This document shows, in pieces, positions 1-8,539 of a DNA stretch of 46,698 nt. Source of the DNA: Caldisericia bacterium (GTDB taxonomy: Bacteria; Caldisericota; Caldisericia; B22-G15); contig JASEFN010000002.1 of NCBI GenBank assembly GCA_030018355.1, positions 1 to 46,698 on the forward strand. The letters are read 5' to 3'. A model generated the notes under the pieces. That model was not told the DNA's origin and made no database searches. It was given only the letters and a program-made list of their open reading frames with translations. Position 1 is the stretch's first letter; each line of letters starts with the position of its first letter. The translations under genes were made by a program, and so were the position numbers.

Positions 1-264
1 AAAAATTCTATTTTCTGAAAAGAATACAACTTTAATTAAATTTCCTTCTCTATCAAAAATTTCAGAACTTTGTGGAGGATCATATTGTATCTCTTTAAGA
101 TCTGGAAGAGAGTTAGAGATTTCAAAATAATATAATAAAATTGGTGTTAAAAAAATAGTAATTGTTATAAATAAAAAGAAAAGGAAAATTTTAAAAAATT
201 TTATTTTCTTTATTTCTTTTTTTGTCTCTTTTCTTTTAGAGACTATCTTTCTTGGGTAAAACAA
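1..264 (-). CDS. Class A penicillin-binding protein, N-terminal part (partial)
   Basis: The reading frame runs off the left edge. It encodes a basic cytoplasmic tail rich in Lys and Arg, one hydrophobic segment (FLFFLFITITIFLTPILL) and then SLPDLKEIQYDPPQSSEIFD followed by REGNLI. The pattern 'short linker, LPD.., P..S.I.DR.G..I' is the usual entry to the transglycosylase domain of PBP1A-type peptidoglycan polymerases. No catalytic motif lies inside the window, so the call rests on this N-terminal pattern. The start is uncertain. A TTG at 262-264 gives a frame overlapping the end of speE by 29 nt; there is no ATG or GTG closer to the hydrophobic segment. The gene follows speE on the same strand and is probably co-transcribed with it. 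Confidence 0.6.
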   Translation of the reverse strand, partial: MFYPRKIVSKRKETKKEIKKIKFFKIFLFFLFITITIFLTPILLYYFEISNSLPDLKEIQYDPPQSSEIFDREGNLIKVVFFSENRIF

Positions 265-1159
265 ATGGCTTCTCTTCTTCTATGGGTTCAACCTTAACAC
301 TTAAAATTTTTCTTATATCTTTTGGAAGTAAAAATAGTTTTTTATGTGTCTCACCATCATAAAACTTAAGTTCTCCATCTATTCTTTCATTTATCCTTTT
401 GTCAATTTCTTCAATTTCAAATTTTTTTGGATTTAAACTATTTGAGGAGAAGATAAAACTCCAAGTTGTATCAAAACTGGGGACATATGAATAATATGAA
501 AATGTGTTTTTAAAACTTTCTTTTAAAGTCCAATATATTTTTCTATGCATCTCATATGTTACGCATCTTAACATTGAGGCTTGAAGAACAAAAACTCCAT
601 CCTCTTTTAAAATTTCACTTATCTTTTTAAAATAGTTTTTTGTAAAAAGAAAATATGAACTACCACCCTCAAAAGGTTCAGTAACATCCTGAATTATTAC
701 ATCAAAACTTTTCTCTTTTATATCTTTTATATATTCTCTCGCATCTTTTATAATTAAAGTCAACTTTTCTGAATCAAAACTACCCTTGTGCCATTCATAA
801 AGATGTTCTTTTGCAAATTCAATCATCTTTGTGTCAATATCAACCATTATAACTTCTTTTATATTCTTATGTTTTAAAACCTCCCTTAATGTAGCGCCTT
901 CTCCTCCGCCAATTATTAAGACTTTTTCTGGATTTCTATGAGTTATCATTGCTGGATGGACAAGAGATTCATGGTATATATATTCATCTTTTTCAGTTGA
1001 CTGTACATCTCCATCAATAATTAACATTTTTCCATAAAAAGGAGAGTAGATTATCTCAATTTTTTGATAATCTGTTTTATATCCTACAATATATTTTGTA
1101 AAACCATGAAGGTGTTTTTCTGTTGGTTCAAAATTATCGTGAAACCACATCCAACTCAC
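236..1159 (-). CDS. speE: Polyamine aminopropyltransferase (spermidine/thermospermine synthase family)
   Basis: This 307-residue enzyme transfers the aminopropyl group of decarboxylated SAM to a polyamine or agmatine acceptor in the cytoplasm. The N-terminal beta domain is followed by the signature QSTEKDEYIYHESLVHP, the dcSAM-binding loop LIIGGGEGATLREVL and the motif QDVTEPFEGGSSYFLFTK. The last motif replaces the common D-S-S-D-P gate with a D-x-x-E-P-x-E-G-G pattern that recalls thermospermine and branched or long-chain polyamine synthases, so the acceptor may not be putrescine. The start is GTG at 1159, 9 nt behind AAGGAG; an ATG at 1150 is the alternative. The gene overlaps the end of speD by 26 nt, so the two are probably translationally coupled. 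Family assignment is secure; acceptor specificity is inference. Confidence 0.93.
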   Translation of the reverse strand: MSWMWFHDNFEPTEKHLHGFTKYIVGYKTDYQKIEIIYSPFYGKMLIIDGDVQSTEKDEYIYHESLVHPAMITHRNPEKVLIIGGGEGATLREVLKHKNIKEVIMVDIDTKMIEFAKEHLYEWHKGSFDSEKLTLIIKDAREYIKDIKEKSFDVIIQDVTEPFEGGSSYFLFTKNYFKKISEILKEDGVFVLQASMLRCVTYEMHRKIYWTLKESFKNTFSYYSYVPSFDTTWSFIFSSNSLNPKKFEIEEIDKRINERIDGELKFYDGETHKKLFLLPKDIRKILSVKVEPIEEEKPFVLPKKDSL

Positions 1160-1565
1160 TTTCTTTTTCTCCTTCTGAAACTACTGTTTTTTCTATTTTG
1201 TGTTTGTAAATACCATCTTCAAATTCACCCCTCTGAAGGGAGGTTAAATAAATAATTTTTGCTTTAAATTTTCTTTTTATATATTCATACGCTTCCCATG
1301 GCATTGTATGTTTGCCACAGGTATATATATCTATTGCAGCATAATTTTTCTCAGGCCATGTATGAATTGATAAATGAGACTCAGAAATTACAACAACTCC
1401 ACTCACACCTTGAGGAGAAAATTTATGAAACACAGTTTCTAAAATTTCAGCATTTGCTACAATAGCTGCTTCAGTGAGAATCTTTCTCACTTGATCCAAA
1501 TCATTAATAATCTCTCTCTCACAACCTGAGAGTTCTAAAATGAGATGCATCCCTTTTGTTTCCAT
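1134..1565 (-). CDS. speD: S-adenosylmethionine decarboxylase proenzyme
   Basis: SpeD makes decarboxylated SAM, the aminopropyl donor used by the adjacent SpeE. The protein is 143 residues, normal for prokaryotic class 1 SpeD. The self-cleavage site is visible as SESHLSIHTWPE: cleavage between Glu62 and Ser63 would turn Ser63 into the pyruvoyl cofactor. IDIYTCG supplies the conserved catalytic Cys. The start is ATG at 1565, directly behind GGGAGGTGAA. A frame open further upstream to 1634 has no such site. The gene overlaps speE by 26 nt. A short CCTC-TTTG-GAGG hairpin sits at the Shine-Dalgarno and could affect access to it, but that is speculation. Confidence 0.95.
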   Translation of the reverse strand: METKGMHLILELSGCEREIINDLDQVRKILTEAAIVANAEILETVFHKFSPQGVSGVVVISESHLSIHTWPEKNYAAIDIYTCGKHTMPWEAYEYIKRKFKAKIIYLTSLQRGEFEDGIYKHKIEKTVVSEGEKESELDVVSR

Positions 1566-1589
1566 TTCACCTCCCTCCAAAGAGGAGTA

Positions 1590-1616
1590 ATTATATAAAT
1601 ATAGTATAGTTTTCAA
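1590..1616 (-). promoter_or_regulatory. Possible sigma70 promoter for speD-speE
   Basis: On the minus strand, TTGAAA (1611-1616) and TATAAT (1590-1595) are separated by 15 nt. The spacing is shorter than ideal. The leader to ATG 1565 would be about 20 nt and contains the Shine-Dalgarno. Confidence 0.4.
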
Positions 1617-2005
1617 TCTTTTAAAAAATAGCACATTTATTTATAAAATAAATTTAATATTTGTCAATACCTTTTGAAGATTTTTTATTAAAATTTTATA
1701 AATTTTTCTAAAAAATTTTTGTAAACTAAACTTTATTAGAATTAAAATAATTAAAATTGTTAATATTTAACGATTTTAATATTTCTCAGACATAGACAAG
1801 ATAAATTTGATAATATGTTTTAAAAATTTTAATTAAATAAACTTTTTTAATAAATAAATTAATTGTTAAAATTCTTTTTATTTTTAAGTTTTAATTTTAA
1901 CAATATAAAATGAAAATTTTTATGTAATGAAGAAATTTTTATTTACATCAAATAAATTTAATGTTTGAAAAAAAATATTTATAAATTATAATTTTAATTA
2001 AATGG
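1617..2005. other. AT-rich intergenic region with two long AT palindromes
   Basis: No coding frame is supported here. There are two perfect or near-perfect hairpins. ATTAAAATTGTTAA (1750-1763) pairs with TTAACGATTTTAAT (1767-1780) through one G-U pair. ATTGTTAAAATT (1862-1873) pairs with AATTTTAACAAT (1893-1904). Both contain the TTGTTAA core. The region separates divergently transcribed speD and tRNA-Gln. The hairpins have no GC clamp, so they are poor terminators. A protein-binding or replication-related role cannot be excluded. Confidence 0.4.
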
Positions 2006-2079
2006 TGGGGAGTCGTCCAATGGTAGGACAGCGGACTCTGGATCCGTTAATCGGGGTTCGAATCCCTGCTCCCCAGCCA
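2006..2079 (+). tRNA. tRNA-Gln (anticodon CTG)
   Basis: The cloverleaf folds completely. The acceptor is TGGGGAG/CTCCCCA, the D-stem GTCC/GGAC, and the anticodon stem GCGGA/TCCGT with loop CTCTGGA (anticodon CTG, reading CAG). The T-stem CGGGG/CCCTG-type arm carries the loop TTCGAAT. The discriminator is G and the CCA end is encoded. SRAP starts 17 nt downstream. Confidence 0.96.
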
Positions 2080-2095
2080 ATCTATTTTTTTAAAA

Positions 2096-2782
2096 ATGTG
2101 TGGTAGATTCATTTTTTTTGAAGTTGATAAAATAGAGGAGAGATTTGATGCAATAATCGAAAAAACACTCAATTTTTCCCCAAATTATAATATTTATCCT
2201 GGTCAAGAGGTGCCTGTGATTATAAAAGAGGAAAATTTTAATAAAGTAAAATTAATGAAATGGGGTTTAATACCACATTGGGTCAAAAATTTAGATGAAT
2301 TTAAACCATTTATAAACATTAGAAGTGATTCACTATTAACAAAACCAAATTTCTATAATTTTTTAATTAATAGAAGATGTATAGTACCATCAAATGGATT
2401 TTATGAGTGGAAAAAAGTAAAGAAAACAAAAATTCCATATTTTATTTCCATTGAAAATAACAGACTTTTTTCTTTTGCTGGTATATATGATATTTATAAA
2501 AATAATGAAAGAGAAATATTAAGTTTTGCAATAATAACAACAGAGCCAAATGAAAAAATAAAACAAATCCATGAGAGAATGCCAGTTATTTTAGATAGAG
2601 AGGGTGAAAAAGCATGGCTAGATACAGGTTATGAAAATCACAAAAATTTAATAAAATTTTTTAAACCATTTCCTGAAGATTTAATGAATATATTTGAAAT
2701 TTCAAATTTAGTAAATAATCCAGAAAATAATTTTGAGGAATTAATTTTACCTTATAAAAAAGAAAAAGGAGAGTTGTTTTAA
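2096..2782 (+). CDS. SRAP (HMCES/YedK-type) abasic-site DNA-protein crosslink protein
   Basis: This 228-residue protein of the SOS-response-associated peptidase family forms a thiazolidine crosslink with abasic sites in single-stranded DNA and protects them. It begins Met-Cys-Gly-Arg-Phe, so Cys2 becomes the N-terminal nucleophile after Met removal. The active-site Glu104 lies in SNGFYEWKK and His159 in IHERMPVIL; MKWGLIPHW and NIRSDSL complete the family signature. No Shine-Dalgarno precedes the ATG. The gene sits 17 nt behind tRNA-Gln, so it is read either from the tRNA transcript or from a weak TATTTT box 7 nt before ATG as a leaderless message. The umuDC genes at 13-15.7 kb give the window a second DNA-damage-tolerance function. 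Confidence 0.93.
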   Translation: MCGRFIFFEVDKIEERFDAIIEKTLNFSPNYNIYPGQEVPVIIKEENFNKVKLMKWGLIPHWVKNLDEFKPFINIRSDSLLTKPNFYNFLINRRCIVPSNGFYEWKKVKKTKIPYFISIENNRLFSFAGIYDIYKNNEREILSFAIITTEPNEKIKQIHERMPVILDREGEKAWLDTGYENHKNLIKFFKPFPEDLMNIFEISNLVNNPENNFEELILPYKKEKGELF

Positions 2783-2816
2783 AAAAATTTAACTATTTAA
2801 ATTTTTAGAGAATTAA

Positions 2817-2822
2817 TATAAT
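2817..2822 (+). promoter_or_regulatory. -10 box for the first subtilase gene
   Basis: TATAAT lies 31 nt before ATG 2854, followed by AAGGAGGA (2841-2848) as ribosome binding site. No good -35 box is visible. Confidence 0.4.
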
Positions 2823-2853
2823 AAAAATATAACTATTAAAGAAGGAGGATTAG

Positions 2854-5800
2854 ATGACAAAAAAATTTTTATTATTAACTTTAATCTTTATACTGTTTAT
2901 TTCGTTTTTACCTTTGTTAAAAGTTAATGCAGATTCTCAAGAAGTGCTTGTAATAGTCCAACTAAAATCACCATCATATTCAGAATTTTTATCTAATAAA
3001 CGAAATTTGCCAATGTCAAATTTTACAAAGAATTCATATTTAAATTTACTTCAAAAAGAACATCAAAATTTCTTATTTTCAATTTTAAACAGTAAAATTT
3101 ATTTTAAAGAGAGATGGCACTATTTTTTATCTTACAATGGCATCTCTGGCGAGGTTAATAAAGAAGATATTGAAAAAATAAAGAAAAACCAATTTGTAAA
3201 AGATATCTTTATCGCAAAAACTCATAAACTAAATACAGATATTTTTGTTCCTCTTTTAAAAGCACCTCAAGTTTGGAAAATGAGTGATCAAAATGGGCTT
3301 CCTGTAACAGGAAAGGGAATGTTAATTGGTATTATTGATACAGGAATTGATTATAACCATCCAGATTTAGGTGGTGGAATTGGAAAAGATTTTAAGATTA
3401 AAGGTGGGTATGATTTTGCAGATAAAGATTCTGATCCACGTGATGTGGAGGGACATGGTACAGCAGTTGCAGGAATTGTAGCAGGAAATGGTAAGGTTAA
3501 GGGTGTAGCACCAGATGCAAATCTTATGGCTTATAAAGTTTTTCCAGATGGAGGAGAAGGGGCAAGCGATGCTGATATTATTGCAGCAATTGAACAAGCA
3601 TTAAAAGATGGTTGTACTGCAGTTAATTTATCTTTAGGTTCACCAGGTGGAAAAAGTGAAGGAGATGATGAGACAAATCAAATTAATAATGCAGTTAATT
3701 TAGGTTTAATTGTTGTTGCAGCTGCTGGAAATGATGGATTAAGAAGTAAAGAACTTGGTTGGCCAATAAGCGCACCATCAAGTGCGAAAAATGCAATATC
3801 TGTTGCTGCAAGTGATGAGGGTGGGGGAACTGTAAATATAGTTTATCCTTCAGGATATGAAGATAAATTTATACCATTTACATATGGAGAAGGAGTTCCT
3901 GAATTTCCTGAGGGAAAAGAGTACGAACTTGTATATTGTGGGTATGGTAGAGAAAAAGATTTTGAAGGTAAAGATTTAAAAGGAAAACTTGCTTTAATTC
4001 AAAGAGGACCACTTGCGCCAGAGTCAGCACTTTTATTTGAAACAAAGTATTTTAATGCCCTTTCTTATGGTGCTGAAGGGGTTATTGTTTTTAATACTGC
4101 TCCTGGACCCAATGTAATTATGGCTCTTAATGTACAGAATCATCCCGGGGTAGAATTAAAACCAGCAGTTTTTATTATGGAAGAGGATGGATATCTTTTG
4201 AAATCATTAATAGAACAAGGTGTTAGAGTTTCATTTACAAGAAAGTTAAGAAAAGAAAACTTAGTTGCTGATTTTTCATCACAAGGACCAACACCAGATG
4301 ATGTATTTAAGCCAGAAGTTGCAGCACCTGGAACAAATACATTTACAACTGCACCTCAAAATCAATATACCTATGGATTTGGAGGAACATCAGGAGCAAC
4401 ACCTTTTGTTTGTGGATCAACAGCGCTCCTTAAACAACTTCACCCAGATTGGACTCCATTTGATATAAAAACAAGTTTAATGAATAATGCATTTATTTTA
4501 ATTAATCCAAATAATAATCTTCCTTTCTCTTGGACAGATCAAGGATCTGGAAGAGTAGATGTTTTTGCTGCAGCAACCACACCTCTTTTAATAAAACCTT
4601 ATTCAATTTTTATAAAAGATAAAGAGGGCGAAATATCAATAGTTGTAAAAAATGTAACAAAAGATAAAGTAGATTTTAAAGTCAGTTCTAGCGTTATAGG
4701 TAATATATCAGGAATTAATTTTGATTATATAGACAAAGAAGAAAGTTTTTCAGTTGATAAAGAAAGTGAATTGACAATTAATTTCAAATATAGTATTGAT
4801 GATAAATTATCAGAAGGATATTATGATGGAATAATATATTTTAAACTTTCTGATAGAACACTTCATGTTCCAATAATAATTAAAAAAGGAATTCCTAAAG
4901 TACCAACAAAAGTTTTAGAAGTGCTTTCAGTTGAGCCAAAAATTTTATCCCCAGATGGTGACGGGATAAATGATTTTATTAATTTTAAATTTAAATTAAA
5001 TTATGGTGAAAAGGGTTTAAGAGATGAAAAATCATATAGAAGTAGAGTTGGTGGAGTTATAATTGACATTTTTGACGAAAAAGAGACAACAAAATTAGGA
5101 ACAATTTACAAAAAAGTTTTAATGAATGGTTCCTATGAGTTTGTTTGGGATGGGAAAGATTATGATGGAAAATATTTTTTGGATAATGGAAATTATAAAT
5201 ATAAAATTTACACAGTTACAATCCAATCAGGAGACACTTTAAAACTTGTTGAGGAGGTTGGTTTAACAGGAGATTTTAAAATTGAAAATGTTAAAATTCC
5301 ATTTTCAAAATTTATCTCTCTTGATAAATATAGCAAAGGAGCAATTTTTAATATCGAATTACATGCTAATAAATTAAAAAATATTAAGGAATTAAGATAT
5401 ACAATTGAATATGATCCTCAGCATCTTTCAATTTTAGAAGTTAATCTTGGAGATTTTATAATTAGAAATGATAATAATGCAAAAATTGAAACTAAAATAG
5501 ACAATAAAAACGGAATTATAGATGTAAAAATTTCAATTACCTTAACAGATGGCATATCAGGTGAAGGCACTATATTAAAATTAAAATTTAATTCCATAAA
5601 AGATGGTGGAGTAAAATTAACACAAACATATGCATATGGTTTTGACATTAATAAAATTAAAATTGAATTTATTAAAATTGATAAAATAATAATTATTACT
5701 CCCTTACAAGGAGATATAAATGGTGATGGAAAAGTAGATTCTGAAGATTTGATTATTTTTGCAAAAGCATTTGGAACTAAATTAGGAGACCCAGATTATA

Positions 5801-5889
5801 ATGAAAAATGTGATCTGAATGGAGATGGAAAGGTTGATGCAGAAGACCTTCTTCTTTTAGCCCAAAACTTTGGAACACAAGCACCTTAA
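2854..5889 (+). CDS. Secreted subtilisin-like (S8) protease with PA, FlgD-like, cohesin-like and dockerin domains
   Basis: This is a 1011-residue extracellular serine protease. Order: signal peptide (1-27, ending KVNADS); an I9-like propeptide; the S8 catalytic domain with Asp162 (IIDTGIDYNHPDL), His201 (GHGTAVAGI), oxyanion Asn293 (AAGND) and Ser513 (GGTSGATPF); a protease-associated insert near 350-470; an Ig-like region; a FlgD-like motif (LSPDGDGINDFI and FVWDGKDYDGKY, about 695-795); a cohesin-like domain at about 815-945; and a dockerin-like pair of Ca-binding loops (DINGDGKVDSED and DLNGDGKVDAED, about 953-1007). Layout resembles lactocepin-type proteases. AAGGAGGA precedes the ATG. 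A protease carrying both cohesin-like and dockerin modules could join surface assemblies; that is inference. Confidence 0.93.
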   Translation: MTKKFLLLTLIFILFISFLPLLKVNADSQEVLVIVQLKSPSYSEFLSNKRNLPMSNFTKNSYLNLLQKEHQNFLFSILNSKIYFKERWHYFLSYNGISGEVNKEDIEKIKKNQFVKDIFIAKTHKLNTDIFVPLLKAPQVWKMSDQNGLPVTGKGMLIGIIDTGIDYNHPDLGGGIGKDFKIKGGYDFADKDSDPRDVEGHGTAVAGIVAGNGKVKGVAPDANLMAYKVFPDGGEGASDADIIAAIEQALKDGCTAVNLSLGSPGGKSEGDDETNQINNAVNLGLIVVAAAGNDGLRSKELGWPISAPSSAKNAISVAASDEGGGTVNIVYPSGYEDKFIPFTYGEGVPEFPEGKEYELVYCGYGREKDFEGKDLKGKLALIQRGPLAPESALLFETKYFNALSYGAEGVIVFNTAPGPNVIMALNVQNHPGVELKPAVFIMEEDGYLLKSLIEQGVRVSFTRKLRKENLVADFSSQGPTPDDVFKPEVAAPGTNTFTTAPQNQYTYGFGGTSGATPFVCGSTALLKQLHPDWTPFDIKTSLMNNAFILINPNNNLPFSWTDQGSGRVDVFAAATTPLLIKPYSIFIKDKEGEISIVVKNVTKDKVDFKVSSSVIGNISGINFDYIDKEESFSVDKESELTINFKYSIDDKLSEGYYDGIIYFKLSDRTLHVPIIIKKGIPKVPTKVLEVLSVEPKILSPDGDGINDFINFKFKLNYGEKGLRDEKSYRSRVGGVIIDIFDEKETTKLGTIYKKVLMNGSYEFVWDGKDYDGKYFLDNGNYKYKIYTVTIQSGDTLKLVEEVGLTGDFKIENVKIPFSKFISLDKYSKGAIFNIELHANKLKNIKELRYTIEYDPQHLSILEVNLGDFIIRNDNNAKIETKIDNKNGIIDVKISITLTDGISGEGTILKLKFNSIKDGGVKLTQTYAYGFDINKIKIEFIKIDKIIIITPLQGDINGDGKVDSEDLIIFAKAFGTKLGDPDYNEKCDLNGDGKVDAEDLLLLAQNFGTQAP

Positions 5890-5917
5890 GTTTTTAATAT
5901 ATTGTCAAAAAAGTGTA

Positions 5918-5945
5918 AAGGAGGGCGATTTGCCCTCCTTTTTAT
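5918..5945. terminator. Bidirectional Rho-independent terminator
   Basis: AAGGAGGGC (5918-5926) pairs with GCCCTCCTT (5932-5940) around a 5-nt loop and is followed by a T run. It lies between the convergent subtilase and ATP-grasp genes and can serve both. Confidence 0.85.
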
Positions 5946-6896
5946 TTACATATATCTTTTTATTGCAATCTCAATGATTTTTAAAATAAAATCATCATAA
6001 GTAAATCCAGCTTTTTCTGCCATTTTTAAAATATCAGAATATCCTGGTACAAGAAGAGGAAGAGAGTTTACCTCTAAAATATAATATTTTCCATTTTTAA
6101 TTCTTATATCCATTCTTGTATAATCCCTTAAATTTAGTACTTTATATGCCTTAACAACACCCTCCTTTAAAGATTCTTCCTCATCTTTTAAAAGTCTTGC
6201 AGGACAGTAATATTTCACTTCTTCTATCTCATTTTTTACCCTATAAGAGAAAAATCTTTCAATGCCATCTGGAAGTGAATAAAAATCAATTTCAAGAAAT
6301 GGTAACACTTCTATTTCATCTCCATTTCCAATTATTCCGCAAGTTATCTCTCTACCTTCTATAAATTCTTCTACAATGGCAGGCTCAGAGAACTCCTTAT
6401 GAATTTTATTTGCCTCTCTTTTTATTCCTTCTATATCATAAACAATCGAGTCTTTTGTTAGACCAAAAGCACTTCCCTCTCTTACTGGTTTAACAATAAC
6501 AGGAAAAGAAAGATTAAAATTTTTTTCAAATGAGTTTATTTCATATTCTTTAATAAGTGTAAATTTTGGAGTTGAAATTCCATAAAAAGATAAAATAAGT
6601 TTTGTAATAAATTTATCAAGACAAATTGTATGAACAAAAGCAGAGGAGCCAGTGTATGGAACTCCTAATATATCTAAAATTGCTGGAACATGAATTTGTC
6701 TTCCTTCTTTTCCTCCGCTTGTTGCTAAATTAAAAACAAAATCAACATTTTTTATATTTTCAAAAAAGTTTTCATCAAATGGAATTTTAATTGCATCATA
6801 TTTTTTATTTAATGCATAAAAAACAGAATCAACCATTTTTTGTTTATTTTTGTCAAGAATTTTATCATGAACAACACCAATTATTTTTATTTTCAT
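5946..6896 (-). CDS. D-Ala-D-Ala ligase-like ATP-grasp protein
   Basis: This 316-residue protein has the D-alanine-D-alanine ligase fold. It has an N-terminal domain with FNLATSGGKEGRQIHVPAIL, where Ddl usually has an NEG/EDG loop, then GVPYTGSSAF, the ATP-binding segment FPVIVKPVREGSAFGL, EEFIEGREIT and the metal-binding end YYILEVNSLPLL. It lies 18 nt behind the B12 mutase-like gene and is clearly in its operon, without mur, van or other cell-wall genes. It may therefore ligate a non-standard amino acid made by the neighbours instead of D-Ala. Known of the family: ATP-dependent carboxylate-amine ligation through an acyl phosphate. The substrate is unknown; true Ddl activity remains possible. 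Confidence 0.8.
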   Translation of the reverse strand: MKIKIIGVVHDKILDKNKQKMVDSVFYALNKKYDAIKIPFDENFFENIKNVDFVFNLATSGGKEGRQIHVPAILDILGVPYTGSSAFVHTICLDKFITKLILSFYGISTPKFTLIKEYEINSFEKNFNLSFPVIVKPVREGSAFGLTKDSIVYDIEGIKREANKIHKEFSEPAIVEEFIEGREITCGIIGNGDEIEVLPFLEIDFYSLPDGIERFFSYRVKNEIEEVKYYCPARLLKDEEESLKEGVVKAYKVLNLRDYTRMDIRIKNGKYYILEVNSLPLLVPGYSDILKMAEKAGFTYDDFILKIIEIAIKRYM

Positions 6897-6913
6897 AAAA
6901 TTTCACCTTATAC

Positions 6914-8539
6914 TTAAAATCCTAATTTTTTTAATCTATCCTTTTCTTTTAAAATTTTCCCGTTCTCATCAACAGCATAATTTGCTCCATTTATTACTTC
7001 ACATCTTATCTCCCCTCTTGCAACTGAAAAACCAACTAATCCTGGTGCATCAAGAATTCCAGTTTTAACTGCAATATATAGAGTTTCTGGATCTAAAAGT
7101 GGATCCTCCCTTCCTTTTCCTAATTCTTTAATTTTTTCAACAAGGAAGAGTGCCTCATCTTTTAACTCTTGAACCCTATTTTTTATGTCTTTATCTTGAT
7201 AAAAATCTGGGAGACCAGAATCTGCTACAAGATATGCTCTTTTTACCATTTTTACACTTTCAATTATCTCTTTACTTGTTGCTCTTTTTATCGCTTCAGT
7301 ATAAGCAACAACATGAATTATATCTGGCTTCAAATATGAGCCATAAAACATTGATGAAACAAGTTGGCCCATTGCTTGATATGGATCAGATGGATAAGAA
7401 AGAAGTCCTGTTCTTATCATAGTGTAAACTTTAAAATTTTCATCTTGAAGTGATTCAACAAGTTCTTTTCTTGCTAAACTTTTTGCAATATCCATTTTTG
7501 GTGAAAGGTTAGGTGGTGAGTTTAACATATATTGTTGAATATAATGTTTTACTCCGAGTTTTTTTGCAATGTATGCAACAAGAAAAGAGTCTGCTACCGC
7601 AAGTGTATCATGAGCATTTCTTAACTCCCATTGATGAGAGTCATTTACCTCAACTGGTACTCCATTTTCTGCGTTCCATTTTATTCCTTCCATGTTTTCT
7701 TTTATTGCAGATAGAAGTTCTCTATCGCTCCTTCTGTCAAGTTCAGAATACCAAAATATTGGAATAGCTGCCCATGCATTATTTATAGTTTCCTTGAGTA
7801 ATTTCGAAAATTTTACAATATTTCTTGTCCCAGAATAGCATCTTACAAGTGGATAGTTTCCTCTCCTTGATGCTTCATATAATTTTCTAAAATCATCCTC
7901 TGTTCTTATAGGAGCACCACCTGCTCCAGATAACTTTTCGTCCATTTTTTCTTTTTCAAAAAAATAACTTTGACAATTTTGATCTGGAGCAATAGAAATT
8001 ATGTCGAGTAGCATACTTTCTGCAAGTTTTTTAATCTCCTCTATAGTTTCTTCTAATGTTTGAAGTCCAATATGGTGTCTTATAAGTGGATATGGTTTTT
8101 TAAATTCTACTCTCTCCCATAAAGTTTGAGGATAATCCTCTTCCTTAATTATTTTCTCTCTTCCCTTTAAAAAATTTAAAACTTCTTCTATCTCTTCGCT
8201 TCCATCAAAAACTCTATCAAAAATTTTATACTCCTTTGCTACTTTTCCTGTTTCAATTGTTCCACCAAAAACAAATTTTATATTTTTATTTTTTATATTT
8301 TTAATTTTTTCAATTAGTTCATTTAAAAGATTTCTTAAAGGTTCTTCACCTAATCTATAACTAATTGCTACAATATCTGGATCAACTTCAACAATTGCTC
8401 CAAAAAGTTTTTCAATTGGAACCGCTCCTCCAAGATAATGTATTTCATATCCCTCCTTTTTTGCTAGATTTAAAAAATTAAGAAGCCCTGCAACATGTAT
8501 ATCATTTCCTATTGCTGCACCCACAACCTTTTTATTCAT
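6914..8539 (-). CDS. Fused B12-dependent glutamate mutase-like enzyme (MutS-like plus MutE-like domains)
   Basis: The 541-residue protein begins with a cobalamin-binding Rossmann domain (about 1-130). It has the base-off motif GNDIHVAG (Asp13, His15, Gly18), an S-x-L-like AISYRLG and the GG of FVFGGTI. From about 150 onward it resembles the TIM-barrel large subunit of glutamate (methylaspartate) mutase, for example YPLVRCYSGTRNI, VEVNDSHQWELRNAHD, QQYMLNSPPNLSPKMD and RTGLLSYPSDPYQA. The classical clostridial enzyme has these as separate S and E subunits; here they are one chain. The expected reaction is a radical carbon-skeleton rearrangement with adenosylcobalamin. It overlaps the opine-dehydrogenase-like gene by 8 nt and lies downstream of the B12 uptake operon. 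The exact substrate is not readable from sequence. Confidence 0.82.
   Translation of the reverse strand: MNKKVVGAAIGNDIHVAGLLNFLNLAKKEGYEIHYLGGAVPIEKLFGAIVEVDPDIVAISYRLGEEPLRNLLNELIEKIKNIKNKNIKFVFGGTIETGKVAKEYKIFDRVFDGSEEIEEVLNFLKGREKIIKEEDYPQTLWERVEFKKPYPLIRHHIGLQTLEETIEEIKKLAESMLLDIISIAPDQNCQSYFFEKEKMDEKLSGAGGAPIRTEDDFRKLYEASRRGNYPLVRCYSGTRNIVKFSKLLKETINNAWAAIPIFWYSELDRRSDRELLSAIKENMEGIKWNAENGVPVEVNDSHQWELRNAHDTLAVADSFLVAYIAKKLGVKHYIQQYMLNSPPNLSPKMDIAKSLARKELVESLQDENFKVYTMIRTGLLSYPSDPYQAMGQLVSSMFYGSYLKPDIIHVVAYTEAIKRATSKEIIESVKMVKRAYLVADSGLPDFYQDKDIKNRVQELKDEALFLVEKIKELGKGREDPLLDPETLYIAVKTGILDAPGLVGFSVARGEIRCEVINGANYAVDENGKILKEKDRLKKLGF

Noticed and set aside
5946-6896. Housekeeping D-Ala-D-Ala ligase of cell-wall synthesis
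   Set aside because: Not excluded by sequence, but there is no mur or alr gene nearby and it is tightly packed with the B12 mutase-like gene. I therefore report it only as ligase-like.
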